Assembly (NCBI GenBank): GCA_003527225.1
Contig: DPXQ01000029.1
Span: 1 to 49,316, forward strand
DNA: 49,316 nucleotides
Source of the DNA: Rhizobium sp.
GTDB taxonomy: Bacteria; Pseudomonadota; Alphaproteobacteria; Rhizobiales; Rhizobiaceae
Direction: 5' to 3'
Part shown: in pieces, positions 25,167 to 34,251 of the stretch
How the letters are laid out: every line of letters starts with the position of its first letter
Numbering within the stretch: the stretch's first letter is position 1
Made by a program: the position numbers and the translations under genes
Notes under the pieces: model-generated
Database searches by the model: none
Seen by the model: the letters and a program-made list of their open reading frames with translations, nothing else
What the model was told of the DNA's origin: nothing

Positions 25167-28100
25167 TCAGGCGCCGCCGCGAGCGAGCCGCGAAAGGTCG
25201 AACATCGCCGAATTGCTCTTCGGCGTCCACAACCTGCGATCGATCGCCTCGATCAGCCGCGCCGACATCTCCTCGAGCGCCGCCGGGTTCTTCTCCGCCA
25301 TGAAGTCGCGCACCCGCTCGTCCATGACGAAAGCCTGGTAGACCGCCTCGAAATGATGGTCGCGCACGGCGCCGGTGGTCGCCGAGAAGGCGAACATGTA
25401 GTCGACGGTCGCGGCGATCTCGAAGGCGCCCTTGTAGCCGTGGCGCATAACGCCATCGATCCATTTCGGATTGACGACACGCGCCCGGACAACCCGGCCA
25501 ATTTCATCTTCAAGGCTGCGGACTACGGGCCTTTCCGGCCGTGAGTGGTCGTTATGATAGACGGATGGCCGCTTGCCGGAGACATGTTCGATGGCCGCCG
25601 TCATGCCGCCCTCGAACTGGTAGTAGTCGTCGCTGTCGAGCAGGTCGTGTTCGCGATTGTCCTGGTTCTGCACAACCGCCTGCACTGTCTTCAAGCGCTC
25701 TTCGAACAGACCGCGCTCGGCTCTGCCCTCCTCCCCGGCGCCATAGGCATAGCCGCCCCAGACGAGATAGGCTTCGGCCAGATCCGCGCGGCTGTCCCAG
25801 CCCTTCTCATCGATAAGCGCCTGCAGGCCTGCGCCATAGGCACCGGGTTTGGAGCCGAAGACGCGATAGCCGGCCCTTCGCGCCGCCGCTTTCTCTTCGA
25901 ACCCTTCGGAGATTAGCCGCGCCGTTTCGATCCGCATACGGGCGGCAAGCGGATTGTCGGCATCATCCTCGTCGAGCGCACCGACCGCGCGGATCGCCCG
26001 ATCGAAAAGCGCTATCTGTTCAGGAAAAGCGTCGCGGAAGAAGCCGGAGATGCGCAGCGTCACGTCGACGCGCGGCCGATTGAGGACGGCCGGCGGCAGT
26101 ATTTCGAAGCCGGTTACGCGGCGCGAGGCCATGTCCCAGAGCGGCTTGACGCCGATCAGAGCCAGCGCCTGGGCGATATCGTCGCCGCCGGTGCGCATGT
26201 TGGATGTGCCCCAGGCGGTGATCCCAAGCGACACCGGCCACTCGCCATGGTCCTGTGCATAGCGCGCGATCAGCAATTCGGCGGATTTGCGGCCGAGCTC
26301 ATAGGCGGCCGGGGTCGGCACGGCGCGGCTGTCGACCGAATAGAAATTGCGGCCGGTCGGCAGAACGTCGGGGCGACCACGAGTCGGCGCGCCGGAGGGA
26401 CCGGGCGGTACGAAGCGCCCGGACAGGCCAGTGAGCAGGCCTTCGATCTCGGCCGGACCGGAGCGGATAATCGACGGCTTGAGGCGGGTTTCGATCTCAT
26501 CGAGCACGGCGCGGGTTTGGCGCCAGTCTGCGGGGCAGGAAGCGGTGCCATCCACCAACCGCGCGGCAAGGATCTCTATGCGTTCGACGGTGTCTCCCTT
26601 GGTGCGCCATGGGGCATCGGTGAGATCGGCGAGGACCGCGGGTTGCGGACCCGTACACGGGTCGGACATGATGCAGTCGAGAGGGTCGAAAGGCAGCCCC
26701 GCATCCGCAGCAATCGCCCGCTGCAAACTCCGGTCACCGCCCTCGCCCAGCCCGCGCGGCACGCGCACCAGCGCCACCGTCAGATCGGTCAGCAGCCGGC
26801 CTTCCGGCGCCAGGCCGAAGATGTGCAGACCATCGCGGATCTGCATTTCCTTCAGGTCGCAGAGATAGGCGTCGAGCTTTTCGAGCGCTTTGTCCTCGCT
26901 CTCGCCCTTGGCAATGCCGGCATCCTGATCGAGCCCGATATCGGCGATCAGTTCGAGGATCTGCTTCTTCAACAGGCGCAGCCGGCGCGGATCTCCACCG
27001 GCGGCCTCGTAATATTCGTCGACCAGCGCCTCAAGGTCTTTCAGCGGTCCGTAGCTTTCGGCACGAGTCAGCGGCGGCGTCAAATGATCGATGATGACCG
27101 CCGAGGTGCGGCGCTTGGCCTGCGTGCCTTCGCCCGGATCATTGACGATGAAGGGATAGAGATGCGGAAGCGGGCCAAAGACAGCTTCCGGGTAGCAACT
27201 CTCGCTAAGCGCCAGGGCCTTGCCGGGAAGCCATTCCAGATTGCCGTGCTTGCCCATGTGGATCACCGCATGGGCATCGAACTGCTGGCGCAGATAGGCA
27301 TAGAAGGCGAAGTAACCGTGCGGCGGCACGAGGTCCGGCGAATGATAGCTTTCCTTCGGGTCGATGTTGTAGCCGCGCGCCGGCTGGATGCCGACCATGA
27401 CATTGCCGAAGCGGGAAAGCGGCAACGCGAACCGCCCTTCCAGATAGAACGGGTCGTTCTCCGGCGAACCCCAGCGGTCAGTGACCTCCTCCTGAACCTT
27501 TCTTGGAAGAGATACAAAGAAGCTCATGTATTGTTTCAGGGAAAGTGTCTCGCGGATCTCGCGTCCATCGGTTGCCGCATTGGTCGGACCGGCCATCAGA
27601 TGCGTCATCAACGCATCACCGTCTTCGGGAAGATCACCCGTCACATAGCCGGCCTGCGCCATTGCCCGTAGCGCCTCGATGGTACCTGCCGGCGTGTCGA
27701 GACCGACGCCGTTGCCGAGCCGTCCGTCACGGTTGGGATAGTTGGCCATGATCAGCGCGACCTTGCGCCCTGGCGCGGCAGTCCGGCGAAGGCGTGCCCA
27801 GTTGGCCGCAAGCTTTGCCACGAAGGCCGCCCGCCCCGGTTCCGGCTCATGGGCGACAATATTGGTCTGAACGCTTTCGTCGAAACGCGCAGCCGACTTG
27901 AAGGAGACCGCCCGCGAAAGAACCCGCCCGTCGACCTCCGGCAGCGCCACGTTCATCGTCAGATCGCGGGCGGACAGTCCTTGGCTCGATGCTTCCCAAG
28001 CTTGCCTGCCCGAGGAGGAAAAGATGGCCTGCAGCACGACAGCGCCACCCGCATCGAGCACGGTGGCCTGCCGTTCGGCGCCCGGCGCGGATACGGCAAA

Positions 28101-28913
28101 ACCCGTGGTGTTGATGACGACATCCGGCGGGGCGTCTGCAAAGATCGCCGCGAGCGTCCCGGTCGATACCGGGTCTTTGAGGCTGGAAACAAAAACCGGC
28201 AAGGCGCGCATTCCTTCGGCGGCCAGAGCGTCAACCAGCGCTTCGACCGGCTTCGTCTCGCCGCTCTGGACAAGAGCTCGGTAAAAGCAGATGGCAACCA
28301 CGCCTCCTCTCCCAGCGTGCGGGGCAATTTGCGACGCCTCTTTCCACTCTCCGAAGCCGATCACGCCCCTCGCCGGCCACCAGATACCGGCCTTCAGAAG
28401 CGGTGCCGCCGGCTCCGGCTTCTCCGATCCGGAGAGCAGCGCCGATGCATAGGCAACGAAGTTTACGGCATTCTTCTCGCCGCCTTCGATCAGGTAGGCC
28501 CAGAGCGCCGAAAGATCCGCCGCCCCGATATTGGAGAAGGATGAAAGCCCCTCGTCCGGCTTGTCGTCCCCGGGCAGAACCGCGATCAATGCGCCGGATC
28601 GCCTCGCCATGGACGATAGCGCTTCGAGCGCATACTGAAAATAGCTCGCGCCCCCGAGCGCACGCACGATGATGAAGCGCGCGTGGCGGCCGGTGCGCTC
28701 GACATAGGTGTCGACCGACATCGGATGCTTGAGCGCCATAAGGCTCGCAAGCCGCCAGGAATGCTTTCTATCAGATGCCCCGCAGGCCGCGGCGACCGCC
28801 GCAAGCTCCGTATCGGCCGCCGAGAGAAATAGAATCTCACCCGGAGACTGACCGAGATCGATAGCTTCCTCGCCGTCGCTGATCGATCCTTTCTGGGCGA
28901 GCAGAAGATGCAT
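25167..28913 (-). CDS. cobN: Cobaltochelatase large subunit CobN
   Basis: A 1248-residue CobN, close to the usual length of about 1270. Motifs of the CobN/BchH family are present: HMGKHGNLEWLPGKALALS, ESYHSPDLVPPHGYFAFYAY, and VSLGITAWGTSNMRTGGDDI in the carboxy half. With CobS and CobT, not encoded here, it inserts cobalt into hydrogenobyrinic acid a,c-diamide, the late step of the aerobic route. It begins two bases after cobW and ends 23 bases before cobO. Presence of both CobN and CbiX leaves the timing of cobalt insertion open. Confidence 0.95.
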   Translation of the reverse strand: MHLLLAQKGSISDGEEAIDLGQSPGEILFLSAADTELAAVAAACGASDRKHSWRLASLMALKHPMSVDTYVERTGRHARFIIVRALGGASYFQYALEALSSMARRSGALIAVLPGDDKPDEGLSSFSNIGAADLSALWAYLIEGGEKNAVNFVAYASALLSGSEKPEPAAPLLKAGIWWPARGVIGFGEWKEASQIAPHAGRGGVVAICFYRALVQSGETKPVEALVDALAAEGMRALPVFVSSLKDPVSTGTLAAIFADAPPDVVINTTGFAVSAPGAERQATVLDAGGAVVLQAIFSSSGRQAWEASSQGLSARDLTMNVALPEVDGRVLSRAVSFKSAARFDESVQTNIVAHEPEPGRAAFVAKLAANWARLRRTAAPGRKVALIMANYPNRDGRLGNGVGLDTPAGTIEALRAMAQAGYVTGDLPEDGDALMTHLMAGPTNAATDGREIRETLSLKQYMSFFVSLPRKVQEEVTDRWGSPENDPFYLEGRFALPLSRFGNVMVGIQPARGYNIDPKESYHSPDLVPPHGYFAFYAYLRQQFDAHAVIHMGKHGNLEWLPGKALALSESCYPEAVFGPLPHLYPFIVNDPGEGTQAKRRTSAVIIDHLTPPLTRAESYGPLKDLEALVDEYYEAAGGDPRRLRLLKKQILELIADIGLDQDAGIAKGESEDKALEKLDAYLCDLKEMQIRDGLHIFGLAPEGRLLTDLTVALVRVPRGLGEGGDRSLQRAIAADAGLPFDPLDCIMSDPCTGPQPAVLADLTDAPWRTKGDTVERIEILAARLVDGTASCPADWRQTRAVLDEIETRLKPSIIRSGPAEIEGLLTGLSGRFVPPGPSGAPTRGRPDVLPTGRNFYSVDSRAVPTPAAYELGRKSAELLIARYAQDHGEWPVSLGITAWGTSNMRTGGDDIAQALALIGVKPLWDMASRRVTGFEILPPAVLNRPRVDVTLRISGFFRDAFPEQIALFDRAIRAVGALDEDDADNPLAARMRIETARLISEGFEEKAAARRAGYRVFGSKPGAYGAGLQALIDEKGWDSRADLAEAYLVWGGYAYGAGEEGRAERGLFEERLKTVQAVVQNQDNREHDLLDSDDYYQFEGGMTAAIEHVSGKRPSVYHNDHSRPERPVVRSLEDEIGRVVRARVVNPKWIDGVMRHGYKGAFEIAATVDYMFAFSATTGAVRDHHFEAVYQAFVMDERVRDFMAEKNPAALEEMSARLIEAIDRRLWTPKSNSAMFDLSRLARGGA

Positions 28914-28915
28914 TG

Positions 28916-29989
28916 TCAGACAGCCGCTTCGATTGCGCTCGCTATGGCGGACTGGTCGATATCATGCATGCCGATGACGACAAGGCGCGAGGCCCGCGGC
29001 TCGGATGAGGCCCAGGGCCGGTCGAAATAATGCTCGATACGGCTGCCGACCGCCTGAACCACGAGCCGCATCGCCTTGCCGGGGACATCGATGAAACCCT
29101 TCAGGCGCAGAACGTCATGCGCTTCGATAATCGGCTTCAACCGCCCCACGAAGTCGGCCGGATCGGCGATGGACCCGAGCTCCACGACGAAGCTCTCGAA
29201 TTCGTCGTGGTCATGGTCGTGGTGGTGCTCCGCGCCGCCTTCGTGCAAGGCCTCGTGCTCCAGCTCATGGTGCGACTTGCGGTTGGCGATGTCGCTCTCG
29301 GAACCCGAACCGAGGCCCAGCAGCACGATGGCCGGCACCTCACCGTTCCTGGCCTCGATCATCGATGGCCTGCGGTTGATCCGCCCGGTCACTTCCGCCC
29401 GAACGCCGGCGATGCCTTCGGCATCCAGCAGATCGGTCTTGTTGAGTACGATGAGATCGGCGCAGGTCAGCTGGTCTTCGAACAGCTCTTCGAGCGGGCT
29501 GTTATGATCGAGCGAGGAATCCTCCTCGCGCATGGCATCGACCCTGTCGTGATCGTCGGCAAAGCGGCCAGCCGCGACGGCTGCACTGTCGACAACGGTG
29601 ATGACGCCGTCGACGGTCACGCGGGTGCGGATGCCGGGCCAGTTGAAGGCCGCGACCAGAGGCTGGGGAAGCGCAAGCCCTGAGGTCTCGATGACGATAT
29701 GGTCGGGCAAACCATCGCGTTCGAGGAGCCGCTGCATCGTCGGGATGAAATCATCGGCGACCGTGCAGCAGATGCAGCCGTTCGTCAGTTCGATGATATC
29801 GTCCTCGCTGCAGTTTTCCGCACCGCACCCCTTCAGCACCTCGCCATCGACGCCGAGATCGCCGAACTCATTGATGATCAGCGCGATCTTCCTGCCACCG
29901 GCATTCATCAGCATATTGCGGATGATCGTCGTCTTGCCGGCGCCGAGAAAGCCGGTGATGACGGTCGCCGGAATCTTTTCCTGTAGCAT
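28916..29989 (-). CDS. cobW: CobW, COG0523-family metallochaperone GTPase
   Basis: A 357-residue G3E GTPase. Walker A is GFLGAGKTT (13-21), the metal-binding CXCC is GCICC at 71-75, and NKTD is near residue 195. A His-rich loop (EHHHDHDHDEFES) around 255-267 precedes the CobW carboxy-terminal domain. CobW loads Co(II) and is linked to the cobaltochelatase encoded next. AAGGG lies eight bases before the ATG. It starts four bases after the cobP stop and ends two bases before cobN. Confidence 0.93.
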   Translation of the reverse strand: MLQEKIPATVITGFLGAGKTTIIRNMLMNAGGRKIALIINEFGDLGVDGEVLKGCGAENCSEDDIIELTNGCICCTVADDFIPTMQRLLERDGLPDHIVIETSGLALPQPLVAAFNWPGIRTRVTVDGVITVVDSAAVAAGRFADDHDRVDAMREEDSSLDHNSPLEELFEDQLTCADLIVLNKTDLLDAEGIAGVRAEVTGRINRRPSMIEARNGEVPAIVLLGLGSGSESDIANRKSHHELEHEALHEGGAEHHHDHDHDEFESFVVELGSIADPADFVGRLKPIIEAHDVLRLKGFIDVPGKAMRLVVQAVGSRIEHYFDRPWASSEPRASRLVVIGMHDIDQSAIASAIEAAV

Positions 29990-29993
29990 GGTG

Positions 29994-30518
29994 CTAACCC
30001 TTCATTTTCAGCGGCAATCCGGCCGCCACGAAATAGACTTCGGTCGCGGCAGCCGCGACCAATTGATGGAGACGACCGGCATGGTCACGGAATTCGCGTG
30101 CCATGCGGTTTTCCGGTACAATTCCCATTCCCACCTCGTTGGATACGAGGATGACCCGTGACTTGAGCGCTTCCAGCGCAGCAACGAGGTTCGCGCTTTC
30201 CGCAGCGATATCCCGCTCGTCTATCATGAGATTGGTGACCCAGAGTGTCAGGCAATCAACGAGGACGGTCCGATCCGCCCCGTCGATCCGGGTGAGTAGA
30301 GCCGCAAGTTCAAGCGGTTCCTCATGCGTCGTCCACCCGTCGCCGCGCTCGGCGCGGTGCATGGCAATCCTCTCGCGCATTTCATCATCGAAAGCGCGCC
30401 CGGTTGCAACATAATGAAGATTGCGTCCGGGTTGTCCGGCCAGCGCTTCAGCAAAACGGGACTTGCCCGAGCGGGCGCCGCCGAGAACGAAGATGGAATG
30501 ATTGGGGGAAGCGGTCAC
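29994..30518 (-). CDS. cobP: Adenosylcobinamide kinase / GTP guanylyltransferase
   Basis: A 174-residue CobP/CobU protein with the P-loop [10 protein letters not shown] at 11-20, the [14 protein letters not shown] motif near 59-72 and [13 protein letters not shown]. It phosphorylates adenosylcobinamide and adds GMP during nucleotide loop assembly. The GTG at 30518 is preferred over a GTG at 30545: it has GGGAG eight bases upstream and its first bases overlap, as GTGA, the stop of a 36-codon ORF ending at 30515. It is the first known cob gene behind the cobalamin riboswitch. Confidence 0.92.
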   Translation of the reverse strand: MTASPNHSIFVLGGARSGKSRFAEALAGQPGRNLHYVATGRAFDDEMRERIAMHRAERGDGWTTHEEPLELAALLTRIDGADRTVLVDCLTLWVTNLMIDERDIAAESANLVAALEALKSRVILVSNEVGMGIVPENRMAREFRDHAGRLHQLVAAAATEVYFVAAGLPLKMKG

Positions 30519-30625
30519 GACCGGAACTCCCGCGCCGGAATCCACCGCACGAGCAGCACCGAGGCCGCCTTGAAATCATCGTAGCAGCGGGATCGCGCGA
30601 TTCCGCTATTGCCGAATGTCGCCAC
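30515..30625 (-). CDS. Short ORF of 36 codons between the cobalamin riboswitch and cobP
   Basis: A GTG at 30625, five bases after GGAGG, opens a frame of 36 residues ([20 protein letters not shown], then [16 protein letters not shown]). Its TGA overlaps the cobP GTG as GTGA, the coupling style of neighbouring cob junctions. The residue mix is protein-like: one Cys, a DDFKAAS segment and a short hydrophobic VLLVRW. I recognise no family. It could be a small Cob-linked protein or a translated coupling leader through which the riboswitch controls cobP. Confidence 0.5.
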   Translation of the reverse strand: MATFGNSGIARSRCYDDFKAASVLLVRWIPAREFRS

Positions 30626-30685
30626 GACAACCTCCGTGCTGGCAACGGGGAAACCTCCCCTGGGGTTTGGGCAAATGCCCTGCAC

Positions 30686-31027
30686 GGATGGCAGGTCTCC
30701 TGGCTCGCGGGTGAAGGCGCATTGCGCCAGCAGATCTTCCTCGCCTTCCCGGAGGATATCGGCGACACGAAAAGGCGGACGATTCGTAGATGATAGAGGC
30801 GTCCTGCCCCGGCTGATCGTGTCGCCACTCCAGTGGCTTTTCCGGCTTCGCCGATGAACCCGCCGTTCGCACGGTGCGAACCGTCGCCGATTGATCGACT
30901 GGCCGGATGAAAGACCCTCGCCGCTCTACAGTCGCGGGGTCGGCTGCGATTGGCAGGCCCGGGCTGGGTCCCTGCCGTCGCATTCCCTTTTGCTTCCCGA
31001 TCCGTATCGACGGCGCGGGAACCATCC
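30686..31027 (-). promoter_or_regulatory. Cobalamin (adenosylcobalamin) riboswitch
   Basis: Read on the minus strand, the aptamer starts with GGATGGTTCCC (31027-31017) and closes with the B12 box AGCCAGGAGACCTGCC followed by ATCC (30705-30686), so P1 is GGATGG/CCATCC. In between come AAAAGGGAAT, the core CCCGCGACTGTAGAGCGG, AAAAGCCACTGG and CCGGGAAGGCG in the conserved order. It is long (342 bases) because two peripheral stems are enlarged, one with a perfect 10-bp helix (30761-30770 with 30817-30826). Expected to repress cobP-W-N-O when the coenzyme is abundant. Confidence 0.95.
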
Positions 31028-31121
31028 GTTTGAAGAATACCTAGGCACAAGACTGGTTGAAGTCAATTCGCAAACGTGGCGAACTCGGCGGCAAGGCCGT
31101 GGTTCGCGCTAACGGACAAGG

Positions 31122-31589
31122 CTAGCGGCGCAGCCTGGGAGCGGAAAGCGAAAACAGAGACCGGACCCTGCCGGAAATCTCCTCGGCAAGGCTTTCCTCC
31201 TCGAACTGCGGATCATCCGTCCTGCTGACCACCGTGAAGGTTCCGGTGGCGATCGGCGCGCCATTCTCGACCGATACCGCCGTCACCGTGACAACCGCGC
31301 GGCTCAGTCGGCTGGTAGGGGCTATATCCGCCTCGAACCGGTCGATCCTGACAGTCAGAATGACACGTGGCGCGTCCGGAGGCGCCGACGTCGATGCGAT
31401 GGCGGCGGACAACCTGCCGTCGATGCCCGCAATGATCCTTGTGGAAACCCGCCCGCCTGCAAGGACTGCCACGTCCCGGACATCATAGGTCTTCGGGCGG
31501 GAGAACAGCCCGTCCGCTGACGGGCTGCACGAGGACGCGAGCGCAACGAGCGTGAATATGATTGCGGCCTTGAGGCAACGCAGGACCAT
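31122..31589 (-). CDS. Hypothetical outer-membrane or periplasmic lipoprotein
   Basis: A 155-residue protein with a lipoprotein signal: a hydrophobic stretch then the lipobox LASSC with Cys21. The mature part has alternating beta-like segments (VILTVRIDRFEADIA, AVVTVTAVSVENGAPIATG) and an acidic helix before SGRVRSLFSL at the end. I do not recognise the family. It is a single gene behind the ATP12-family gene on the same strand, about 60 bases apart, and could be cotranscribed with it. The cobalamin riboswitch 5' end is about 95 bases past its 3' end. Confidence 0.7.
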   Translation of the reverse strand: MVLRCLKAAIIFTLVALASSCSPSADGLFSRPKTYDVRDVAVLAGGRVSTRIIAGIDGRLSAAIASTSAPPDAPRVILTVRIDRFEADIAPTSRLSRAVVTVTAVSVENGAPIATGTFTVVSRTDDPQFEEESLAEEISGRVRSLFSLSAPRLRR

Positions 31590-31651
31590 GTGGGCGATTC
31601 CGGTGAGAATTCGGAAGGCCGCAGCGTTTCACCAACATGGTTACAGGAAGG

Positions 31652-32443
31652 TTAACGTGCTGGGCGCGCCGCCTGGAATATCCGCGCCGCAGCGTCCAGA
31701 TCCTCGAACCGTTTCGCCCGCCGAGACTGGGCCTCCGTATCGATACCCCAATGCTCGTCGGTCCAGTCTTCGTCGAGATGCGCGAGCGCCCAGATCTCCT
31801 GTAGCGAAAGATATCCGTCGGCGAAGGCAAGCGCCAGCAGGGCCGAGCCGGTCAGCGCCGTAATCACATGCAGGCCGGCGAGTTCGAAAGGCGTTTCGTA
31901 CCGGCGGAGTGCCTTGGCGAAGGCTGCAATCGCGGCCTCCGGCTGTTCCTGATGGACGATCCCTGCCGCAAGGATGAAGCGCGCACCATGCGATGAGGCC
32001 GCCCAGTCGACAACCGGATCCCAGAGCGCCGCCTGCCGTTCGACGAGTTCCTGCGGTGTCTCGGCGCGATAGCAAAGCAGATCATTGGCCGAATAGCGCA
32101 CGATGTCCTTGAAAACGACATCCGCCTGCGCGGCTATCGCGTCGATTGCCGTGTTGGCAAGCCGCGTCGCCGGCATGGTCGCGGGATCGATCAATTCGCC
32201 CTGGGCAAGCCACTCGGCTGCCACCAGTTCGGCTGCCTCGACAGACGGAAGACGAAGCGCATTCTTTCCCGGCGTCTTTATCGGCCTCCCGTCGAGCAGG
32301 ACCGAAACGCCGTCTTCATCTTCCCGGACATCGACGGTGGTATAGAACCGCTTCGCCTGGGGCCGCTTCATCTGGATCTGCGCCCGGCGGACAGGATCGG
32401 CATCGCTGGGCTCAGGCCCAAGGTCACTCAACAGATCACGCAT
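31652..32443 (-). CDS. ATP12-family chaperone protein
   Basis: A 263-residue member of the ATP12 family, whose mitochondrial members help assemble the F1 alpha subunit of ATP synthase. Visible are KRFYTTVDV, SVLLDGRPIKTPGKNALRLP near residues 45-66, EWLAQGELIDPATMPATRLANTA and LCYRAETP. Alphaproteobacteria commonly carry one copy. The ATG at 32443 overlaps the HAD phosphatase stop by eight bases, suggesting the rluC-like, HAD and ATP12 genes are one transcript. Confidence 0.87.
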   Translation of the reverse strand: MRDLLSDLGPEPSDADPVRRAQIQMKRPQAKRFYTTVDVREDEDGVSVLLDGRPIKTPGKNALRLPSVEAAELVAAEWLAQGELIDPATMPATRLANTAIDAIAAQADVVFKDIVRYSANDLLCYRAETPQELVERQAALWDPVVDWAASSHGARFILAAGIVHQEQPEAAIAAFAKALRRYETPFELAGLHVITALTGSALLALAFADGYLSLQEIWALAHLDEDWTDEHWGIDTEAQSRRAKRFEDLDAAARIFQAARPAR

Positions 32444-33107
32444 CGACCTTCTCTTTCATCACATGGGCCAGCAGATCGAACGGATGATCGACGATCACAT
32501 CAGCCCCAGCCCGAACGAGTTCAGGCCTGGAGGCATAGCCCCAGGAAACGCCGATCGCCGTTGCCCCGGCGGCCTTGCCCATCTGCATGTCATAGATCGC
32601 ATCGCCGATCACGATCGTATTGCGGGGCGACATTCCAGTCTCGTCGCAACATTCGTAAACCATCGCGGGATTGGGCTTCGACGGGCATTCGTCGGCAGTC
32701 CGCGACACGATGAAGTGGTGCGTGAGCCCATGTGTTTCAAGGATGTGATCGAGGCCGCGCCGAGACTTTCCCGTCACGGCACCAATCAGCAGATCGTCCT
32801 GGAGCGCCATGGTCGCTACCACTTCGGCGATACCATCGAACAATGGTTCCTGGAAACCCGGCTCGCTGCGCACATCCACGAAGATCGTCTTGTAATAGGC
32901 CATCATCGCCGTCGCTTCCGCGTCGACCTCGAATTTTCCCTGCATTCTCGCAATCGCGATATCGAGGGTGAGCCCGATGATTGCCTTGGTCTCGGCGATC
33001 TCCGGCAACCGATGGCCGAAATGGCGAAACGTCCGCGTCATCACCTCGTGAATCAGCCCGACACTGTCGACGAGAGTGCCGTCGCAATCAAAGAGGACAA
33101 GCTTCAT
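32436..33107 (-). CDS. HAD-family phosphatase (phosphoglycolate phosphatase-like)
   Basis: A 223-residue HAD hydrolase of subfamily IA. The nucleophile motif is LVLFDCDGTLVDS with Asp7 and Asp9; motif II is GAVTGKS and motifs III/IV are KPNPAMVYEC and VIGDAIYDMQMGKAAG. The substrate is not determinable; Gph-type activity on phosphoglycolate is one option. The ATG at 33107 overlaps the upstream pseudouridine synthase stop as ATGA. A much longer open frame upstream lies inside that neighbour and is not used. Confidence 0.88.
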   Translation of the reverse strand: MKLVLFDCDGTLVDSVGLIHEVMTRTFRHFGHRLPEIAETKAIIGLTLDIAIARMQGKFEVDAEATAMMAYYKTIFVDVRSEPGFQEPLFDGIAEVVATMALQDDLLIGAVTGKSRRGLDHILETHGLTHHFIVSRTADECPSKPNPAMVYECCDETGMSPRNTIVIGDAIYDMQMGKAAGATAIGVSWGYASRPELVRAGADVIVDHPFDLLAHVMKEKVDA

Positions 33108-34099
33108 TCTTGATCTTCCCTGTCGCCGTCTGCCTGATCGAAGCCGAGCAGGTTCCAGCTTTGCACCATGTGCGGCGGGAGCGGCGCGGTCACCTTGAGA
33201 CGTCCCCCGGAGGGGTGCGGAATGTCGATATGGCGGGCATGCAGATGCAGCCGCTTCTGGACACCGCCGGGGAAATCCCAATTGTGATCCTCGATGAAAT
33301 ATTTCGGATCGCCGATGATCGGATGCCCCATATGCAACGCGTGGACACGCAACTGATGGGTCCGTCCGGTATAGGGCTCCATCTCCAGCCAGGCGAGGTT
33401 CTGGGCGGCGGTATCGATCACGCGATAGTAAGAGACCGCGTGGTCGGCCCCCTCTTCGCCATGCTTGGCGACGCGCATCCGGTCACCTTCGTCGGTCTGG
33501 TCCTTGACCAGCCAGGTCGAAATCTTGTCTTCATGCTTGCGCGGCACCCCCTTGACCAGCGCCCAATAGGTCTTGTGAGTGTCGCGCTCGCGAAATGCCT
33601 TGGTCAGCTTCTGCGCCGCTCCACGGGTACGGGCAACAACCAGCACGCCGGAGGTGTCGCGGTCGAGCCGATGCACCAGACGCGGCTTCTCGCCCTTCTT
33701 GCTGGTCCAGGCCTCGAGCATCTTGTCGATGTGGCGCGTCAGACCCGAACCACCCTGCACGGCAAGACCGGCCGGCTTGTTGAGCACGAAGACCTTGTCG
33801 TCCTCGTGCAGCAGCATCCGCGACAGAAGCTCGCCATCCTCAGAATGCTTGAGGTCATGCGCCCCGATCGGTCCGGCCTTCACCTTGAGGTCGACGTCAA
33901 GTGGCGGGATGCGCACCACCTGCCCCGGCTGCACCCTGGCGTCGGTCTTCACCCGGCCGCCGTCGACACGCACCTGGCCGGAACGCAGCAGTTTCTGCAG
34001 GGCGCCGAAGCCGAGGCCAGGAAAGTGCACCTTGAACCAACGGTCCAGACGCATGCCCGCCTCATCGGCTTCCACGGTGATATGCTCAATGCCTGCCAT
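33104..34099 (-). CDS. rluC: Ribosomal large subunit pseudouridine synthase, RluC-type
   Basis: A 331-residue RluA-family enzyme: an amino-terminal S4 RNA-binding domain (MRLDRWFKVHFPGLGFGALQ, then RSGQVRVDGGRVK), then the catalytic motif PRLVHRLDRDTSGVLVVA with Asp146. It probably modifies 23S rRNA; RluC-like specificity is by similarity only. I start at the ATG at 34099 (MAGIEHITV) as in rhizobial relatives; an upstream ATG at 34150 lacks a ribosome binding site. The 100 bases to crcB hold no recognised signal. Confidence 0.85.
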   Translation of the reverse strand: MAGIEHITVEADEAGMRLDRWFKVHFPGLGFGALQKLLRSGQVRVDGGRVKTDARVQPGQVVRIPPLDVDLKVKAGPIGAHDLKHSEDGELLSRMLLHEDDKVFVLNKPAGLAVQGGSGLTRHIDKMLEAWTSKKGEKPRLVHRLDRDTSGVLVVARTRGAAQKLTKAFRERDTHKTYWALVKGVPRKHEDKISTWLVKDQTDEGDRMRVAKHGEEGADHAVSYYRVIDTAAQNLAWLEMEPYTGRTHQLRVHALHMGHPIIGDPKYFIEDHNWDFPGGVQKRLHLHARHIDIPHPSGGRLKVTAPLPPHMVQSWNLLGFDQADGDREDQE

Positions 34100-34251
34100 T
34101 TCCGCTCTTTCGATATCGATCGCGCGGCTCTTGACCGCGGCTCTATCCATTTCGTTAGGGCTTTAGAGCATTTCGGGCACGGAAGGAAACTGGAAAAACA
34201 CTTTCACGATCCGCCTTTGAGCGCCATCGCGCTCGGCGGAGGCAAAACAGA

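Noticed and set aside
26247..27671. 474-codon plus-strand frame antisense to cobN
   Set aside because: Shadow of the cobN codon structure; Arg/Gly/Asp-rich translation without motifs.
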